Source: Opisthorchis felineus (taxonomy: Eukaryota > Platyhelminthes > Trematoda > Opisthorchiida > Opisthorchiidae). Taken from it: DNA of 64,000 nucleotides. The stretch covers positions 171,451-235,450 of the forward strand of contig SJOL01004350.1 of the NCBI GenBank assembly GCA_004794785.1, written 5' to 3'. Each line of letters starts with the position of its first letter. Positions within the stretch are counted from its first letter, which is position 1. The translations under genes and the position numbers were made by a program. This document shows, one piece after another, positions 60,041-64,000 of this stretch. The notes under the pieces are model-generated. The model did not search any database and had not been told where the DNA came from. It was given only the letters and a program-made list of their open reading frames with translations.

Positions 60041-60050
60041 GGCGCGAAAC

Positions 60051-61029
60051 TAAAATTTCAAGGTCAGTTGTTGTAGAACTTTTTTGGATTTTAGCCCATC
60101 CATAGGTCTTTACCCATTTTTATACTAGATAATTATTTATTTACGGTGGTCCCCCAATTAGCTACGATCACACAAGCTAAAGGCTCTCCCTTCTTCAGTA
60201 GGCTTAATCTTGTCAGTGTCAGCCCCCAGTTCGTCGAGCACGTTTAGTTCTCATCCATATAACCGTCCCTGTCGAAGTGTTGCCACTGTCCCACGCTTGC
60301 ACAGTCATATCCAAACTACCAGCTCACACAGGTGGCTATGCTTGACTGAGACCCTAGCAATACGATCTAGGGTTTTCCCACCACTCTAGAGTTCTCTCAT
60401 CCTTATTCCCCCAATTAAATATTCCTCAACCTACACCTAAGCATCACATTATGATACCACTTCCGTCTTCCTCCTCAAAGCGGTTGCTAGACCCCGAATC
60501 CGTAAAGTCTATCGACCCAATACGTTCAAAGAGGTGCCTCGCAACCAGAAGATCCAGCTCCCAACCCCCTCACACTTTGAGGCCGGTAAACATGGCGCTC
60601 CAAGTAACCTCAGATTGTTCAGTAGTACTAACTGACACCTGTTTGCCTCTTCAATCCACCAACACTCTTCTCTCAGCGCTACCGGTGTGAGGAGGAAAGC
60701 CCTTCGCCACGGAGTTGTTTATTAGAAAACACCAACTAGACAGGTAGAGACTATCGGACGGGAAAGTCAAACTCTCATATGCACCTTGTTTTTAAAAAAC
60801 TGAATATCCCTCTTCTTCCTAAGCGCATCTCCTTGAGCTCTTCTGGAAGTTCACTGACTATCCCGCAGTTGTAAACGAATGCTGCAAAGCAGTTCCACAA
60901 ATTCCGTAATAACTCCCGCCTTCTATAAGATCAGGGCGGAGGTACGAGAAAATACATGTTACTCACGTGCCTCATCAGTAGTATCCACCGTTACACACCT
61001 TCCCCCTCTAAAGGTCGCTCGCATGCCAC
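60051..61029. other. Between two LTR elements; LTR not identified
   Basis: This should hold the 3' untranslated region and 3' LTR of the minus-strand gypsy element, if they survive. I see no TG...CA-bounded pair because the other LTR would lie beyond the window. One plus frame (60451-60690) has no motif. Confidence 0.35.
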
Positions 61030-61429
61030 CGATTTCCATTTACCTCCGTTAGGTCGGCTCCGGCAACTGGTCCGTTTGGCAGCTCTTCGGGTGTATAATG
61101 CTACTTCCCAAGCTGAGTCCCACGTACTCTTTTCGATCCCCGAGCATCTTGAATTGTATCGACGTTCCTCCGGCGGTTGGCAACGACAAACGGACCTTGT
61201 CCTCGACTGCCCAGCTTCCGCCACCCCAGTCCACTTTTTCCAGGATTCTACTGTTCCTTCCACTTGACTTTCGCGCCAGTGGGGAATGGTCGTGCCTTTC
61301 TACTTGCCGCTTTCTGTCTGGTCCTTTGCTGAACGGCGAACAAGTTTTCTCGAGCTTTCCCCCTTTCCTACCCTAGCCCCTCTGGAGACAGGCGTGCTGC
61401 GGGCCACAATCTAATTTCCCGATCAACCG

Positions 61430-62262
61430 GAAGGCGCGGATGTCGACCGTACATCAGCGTGAACGGGGACTTGCTTGTGGTTGGCTGTTTGGGAGTACGA
61501 TGAGCTAGCAACACCATCGGCAGGTCCTCTTTCCAGTCACCTTTGGCCGCCAGCCACTCCTTGATCGTTCGGTTGTTGCATCCGGCTAGACCATTTGTTT
61601 GCAGGTGCTATGGTGCCATTCTTGACCGTCTGATACCCAGCCTCTGCAAGCAACTCCTAAAATCTTCGCCCTTAATGATCCGTTAGGATCATTTTTGGCA
61701 CCCCGTGGTTGGCCTCGATGTCACGTATTACTACTCTACTGATTGTCGTCGCCCGTTGGTTTGGCACGGCTGCCGCCTTGACCCACCGCGACAAGTGTTC
61801 TGTCATTGCCACGATACATTGAGTTCCGCTGGTTGTCACCGAAAAGGGGCTCATGACGTCCACGGACAAGAACTCGCCAAATTCTGATACAGGAATGGGT
61901 TCTATCAGATGGGTTACCCATGTCGTATCCCTTTTCATCAGTTGGCACCACTTACAGAACACCACATAATCCGTCACCTCACTTCTCGTCCCGGGCCATT
62001 AGGCCCTCTGTTGAAGGAAGTCGTACGTCTGGGTGCACCCTGTGTGTGCCATCTCGCGGCATTCAACCATCAGCTTCCTTCTCAAGACGCAAGGTGTCAC
62101 GGGCAGCACAACATCAGAATCGGTGTCGTTCCAGGAAATTATGCCAGCTTCACTCAGACTCAGCCTATCGAAGTGACTTTGTAACGTTTCCAATTCCTTG
62201 TCTTCCTCTCCGTTCTCAATATTCCTTCCATCCAACGAGGCGGCTGCAACCTTCCGTAACAC
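61430..62262 (-). pseudogene. Ty3/gypsy integrase remnant
   Basis: The zinc-binding region is near 61935-62080: AHTGCTQTYDFLQQRA, a stop, then VVFCKWCQLMK, with the CxxC kept. The catalytic core follows with FLSVDVMSPFSV (first Asp), MTEHLSRWVKAAAV and MILTDH (second Asp, near 61675). After a stop and a frameshift it continues as LQTNGLAGCNNRTIKEW. The consensus here is QSNGLVERFNRTLK, so the catalytic Glu has become Gly. KSPFTLMYGRHPRLPVD closes the core near 61440. The enzyme would insert the element's cDNA into the host genome, but this copy cannot. Confidence 0.85.
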
Positions 62263-62379
62263 AGGATCTTGTCGTTGGATCTTCCGGGATCCAGTTTGAC
62301 GACGAGGCTATTGGAACCTATCATGATCCTGGAGGCCTCATCTTCAGCCTCTGGTCTTGACAGCCAATCAGCCAGGTCT

Positions 62380-63570
62380 TTCTCCTTCCCTGGCACGTGC
62401 CGGTTCGTGAAGTCGCACTCTTGCAACCGGAGTGCCCAGCGCGCGACCTTCCCGCGAGGATCTCTGGGGTCCTGATCCACTGAGGGGTTTGTGATCGGTC
62501 TCGGCATGAAACCTTTGTCCAAGCAGGTATGGCCTCCACTTATCCAGGGCTCAGACGACTGCTAAACATTCTTTCTCAATAGTTGAGTACTTCTGCTCAG
62601 CGTTAGTTGGGACACGACTGGCATATTCGATAACTTCATTCCTCTGCTTTGGGACTGCGCCAAAACCGCGCTCACTAGCGTCCTTGGTAATATTGAACAT
62701 CCCTCCGACCCTGGACAGTTTGAGGGTCAGTTGCTGATCCAACATCCGCCCTTTGACACGTTCGAAAGCCTCATGTGCTTCCATGGTCCATCCGAACTTC
62801 CGATTCTGCCCAAGCAAGTCGTACAGTGGAGCAGCAATCGTGTTGAAATCCTGGACGAACCGGCTGTAGTATGCTGCTCATCCAAGAAACTGCCGTAGGG
62901 ATCGCTTTGAATTGAGAACGGCACAGTTCTCGATCTTTGCCAGTTTTTCCGGCAGTAAGCTCATCTCTCCATGACCCACTATGCCCCAGCAGTGTCACCG
63001 AACTCCGGGCGAGCTGTACCTTGTCTTCGTTTACCACAGGCCAGCCTCCTGGATATTCTTCAATACGGCCTTCAAGCGAACTGCGTGCTCTGGTTCCGAA
63101 TTGCTGTACACAACTATATCGTCTCCGTACACGGCAACATTCTGTTGACCCTTCGTTAAACGAAGCAACAAGCGCCGGAATGTGAATGGTGCCCCCGACA
63201 AACCAAACGGCATCCGTCTAAATTGATATTGGGTGTCCCCAACAGTGAACGCCGTTTTCTCCCTGTCCCCGCCTTGGTAGATAGTTGCCAGTGTCCAGAA
63301 CGCAAGTCAAACGCCGTGAAATATCGGGAATTCTGGAGGGGATCGAAAATCTCTGCAATCGAAGGGACGGCTAGAACTTGATCTACGGCCAGTTCATTCA
63401 AACCCCGAAAATCTATTCAAAACCGGTATTTTCCGTTCGCCTTCTTTAAAAGCACAACCGGTGAGTTGTATGAACCTTTGGCCTCCTCAATCATGCAATG
63501 TTTCAACATCTCTTGAACTTGCTTATGGACCTCCTCCCGTAGATGGAGCGGCAGCGGACGGGGTCCGTAA
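62380..63570 (-). pseudogene. Ty3/gypsy reverse transcriptase and RNase H remnant
   Basis: RT begins near 63560 with PLPLHLREEVHKQVQEML, then SYNSPVVLLKKANGKYRF, a stop in place of the next codon, and IDFRGLNELAV. YFTAFDLRSGHWQL (first catalytic Asp, near 63330) follows. A frameshift near 63285 leads into RRMPFGLSGAPFTFRRLLLR and the catalytic YGDD at 63118-63129. Further on the connection domain shows NSKRSLRQFLG. RNase H follows with FNITKDASERGFGAV, KYSTIEKECLAVV and ETDHKP, keeping its acidic residues. Stops include one directly after ECLAVV where Trp is usual. Confidence 0.9.
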
Positions 63571-63614
63571 GGTCGAAAGCATTCGGGCGAGAGGGGAATT
63601 TTGTGTTCAGTCCA

Positions 63615-63960
63615 CTAGCAGAAGCCCAACCGATCTTCATCGCCTGTAAACAGTTCGGAGTATTCCACGACCACGGATTGCACTGACGGCACGTTACAGG
63701 ACGGAAGCTTTCGGACATGCAGCTCGCTCACGGCAGTAGTTGGGTAACCCTCAAGGTTGACCGTGTCATACTTTGTCACCAGTTTTCCCCGCCTTAGATT
63801 AACCACGGATCCTGCGCTCTCGAGAAAATCTGGTTCCAAGACTGCCTTCTCTATGTCTGGGCTGATCAGGAACTCGTGCTGCACGGATCTAACGCCTAGG
63901 CGCATTGAGTGCATCGACAATTCGTCAATTTTCAGTCAGTATCCACACGTTGCTCTTACG
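63615..63960 (-). pseudogene. Ty3/gypsy protease C-terminus and linker to RT
   Basis: The frame at 63615-63920 starts with MRLGVRSVQHEFLISPDI and has LEPDFLESAGSVV. This corresponds to the ILGxDFL block near the C-terminus of a retropepsin, with the glycine changed to proline. It continues through a linker (VVEYSELFTGDED) toward RT. The DTG/DSG active-site motif is not in the window. Another frame takes over at about 63615 where RT starts, so a frameshift or stop separates them. Confidence 0.7.
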
Positions 63961-64000
63961 GCTAGTGCACACGGCTTGCATTCAACTTCGTTCCCTCTCC

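Larger units (their letters stand above)
58030..60050 (+). mobile_element. BEL/Pao LTR retrotransposon remnant (gag and start of pol)
   Basis: In order on the plus strand: a coiled-coil-like leader (58051-58239), the gag core (58294-58660), a foreign insert (about 58815-59042), the rest of gag with zinc knuckles (59043-59460), an aspartic protease (about 59550-59660) and a stretch after it (59870-60000). Stops and frame changes are frequent. No reverse transcriptase, integrase or LTR was found, so the copy is truncated near 60.05 kb. The order matches BEL/Pao elements, which in schistosomes include Sinbad. Confidence 0.8.
61030..64000 (-). mobile_element. Ty3/gypsy LTR retrotransposon pol remnant, cut by window end
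   Basis: The minus strand shows protease tail, reverse transcriptase, RNase H, integrase zinc region, integrase core and a possible integrase C-terminus in the Ty3/gypsy order. The 5' part (gag and the protease active site) would lie beyond base 64000. Several stops and frameshifts interrupt pol. The family resembles the gypsy elements known from flukes (CsRn1, Boudicca type), but I cannot decide the lineage from the sequence alone. Confidence 0.9.

Noticed and set aside
1..64000. CRISPR arrays, operons or bacterial genes
   Set aside because: No regularly spaced direct repeats, no polycistronic layout and no ribosome binding sites. A spliced eIF5 gene and eukaryotic retroelements show this is eukaryotic DNA.

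Overview
The window looks like eukaryotic, gene-poor DNA from a parasitic flatworm, most likely a digenean trematode. I infer this from three things. The one clear host gene is split by six tiny introns of 32-41 bp. The mobile elements are the usual flatworm set (RTE- and CR1/Jockey-type LINEs, Ty3/gypsy, BEL/Pao, tRNA-derived SINEs). There is also a family of short repeats carrying hammerhead ribozymes, which recalls the ribozyme repeats of schistosomes. By eye the base composition is less AT-rich than a schistosome, so another digenean fits better. I name no species.

The only intact cellular gene is eIF5 (translation initiation factor 5) on the minus strand at 44920-46457, with seven exons and 442 codons. 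Its catalytic, zinc-binding and C-terminal landmarks can all be read. A short upstream reading frame overlaps its start.

Layout: 1-4.5 kb, nothing recognised except a short repeat piece; 4.5-6.2 kb, a SINE tail and a decayed RTE reverse transcriptase (minus); 6.2-16.4 kb, no recognisable genes; 16.4-19.9 kb, two composite hammerhead repeats, each a head-to-head pair; 24.3-26.5 kb, a decayed CR1/Jockey-like LINE (plus); 29.7-30.6 kb, tRNA-related repeats; 32.7-33.1 kb, a 307-bp tandem hammerhead repeat with an intact core; 38.7-41.9 kb, another SINE and two more hammerhead copies; 42.7-48.8 kb, eIF5 embedded in a cluster of SINE copies; 50.9-57.7 kb, four fragments of one CR1-like LINE family in alternating orientation; 58.0-60.0 kb, a BEL/Pao gag-protease remnant with a LINE tail inserted in it; 61.0-64.0 kb, a decayed Ty3/gypsy pol (minus) running off the window end.

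The most interesting signal is the hammerhead repeat family. It has at least eight ribozyme-like cores at five loci. Two of them (32.85 kb and 41.86 kb) keep every core nucleotide, a paired stem II and the six-base palindrome ACCGGT as stem III. Except for eIF5, all coding remnants carry stops, frameshifts or deletions. Most of the remaining sequence has only short chance reading frames.
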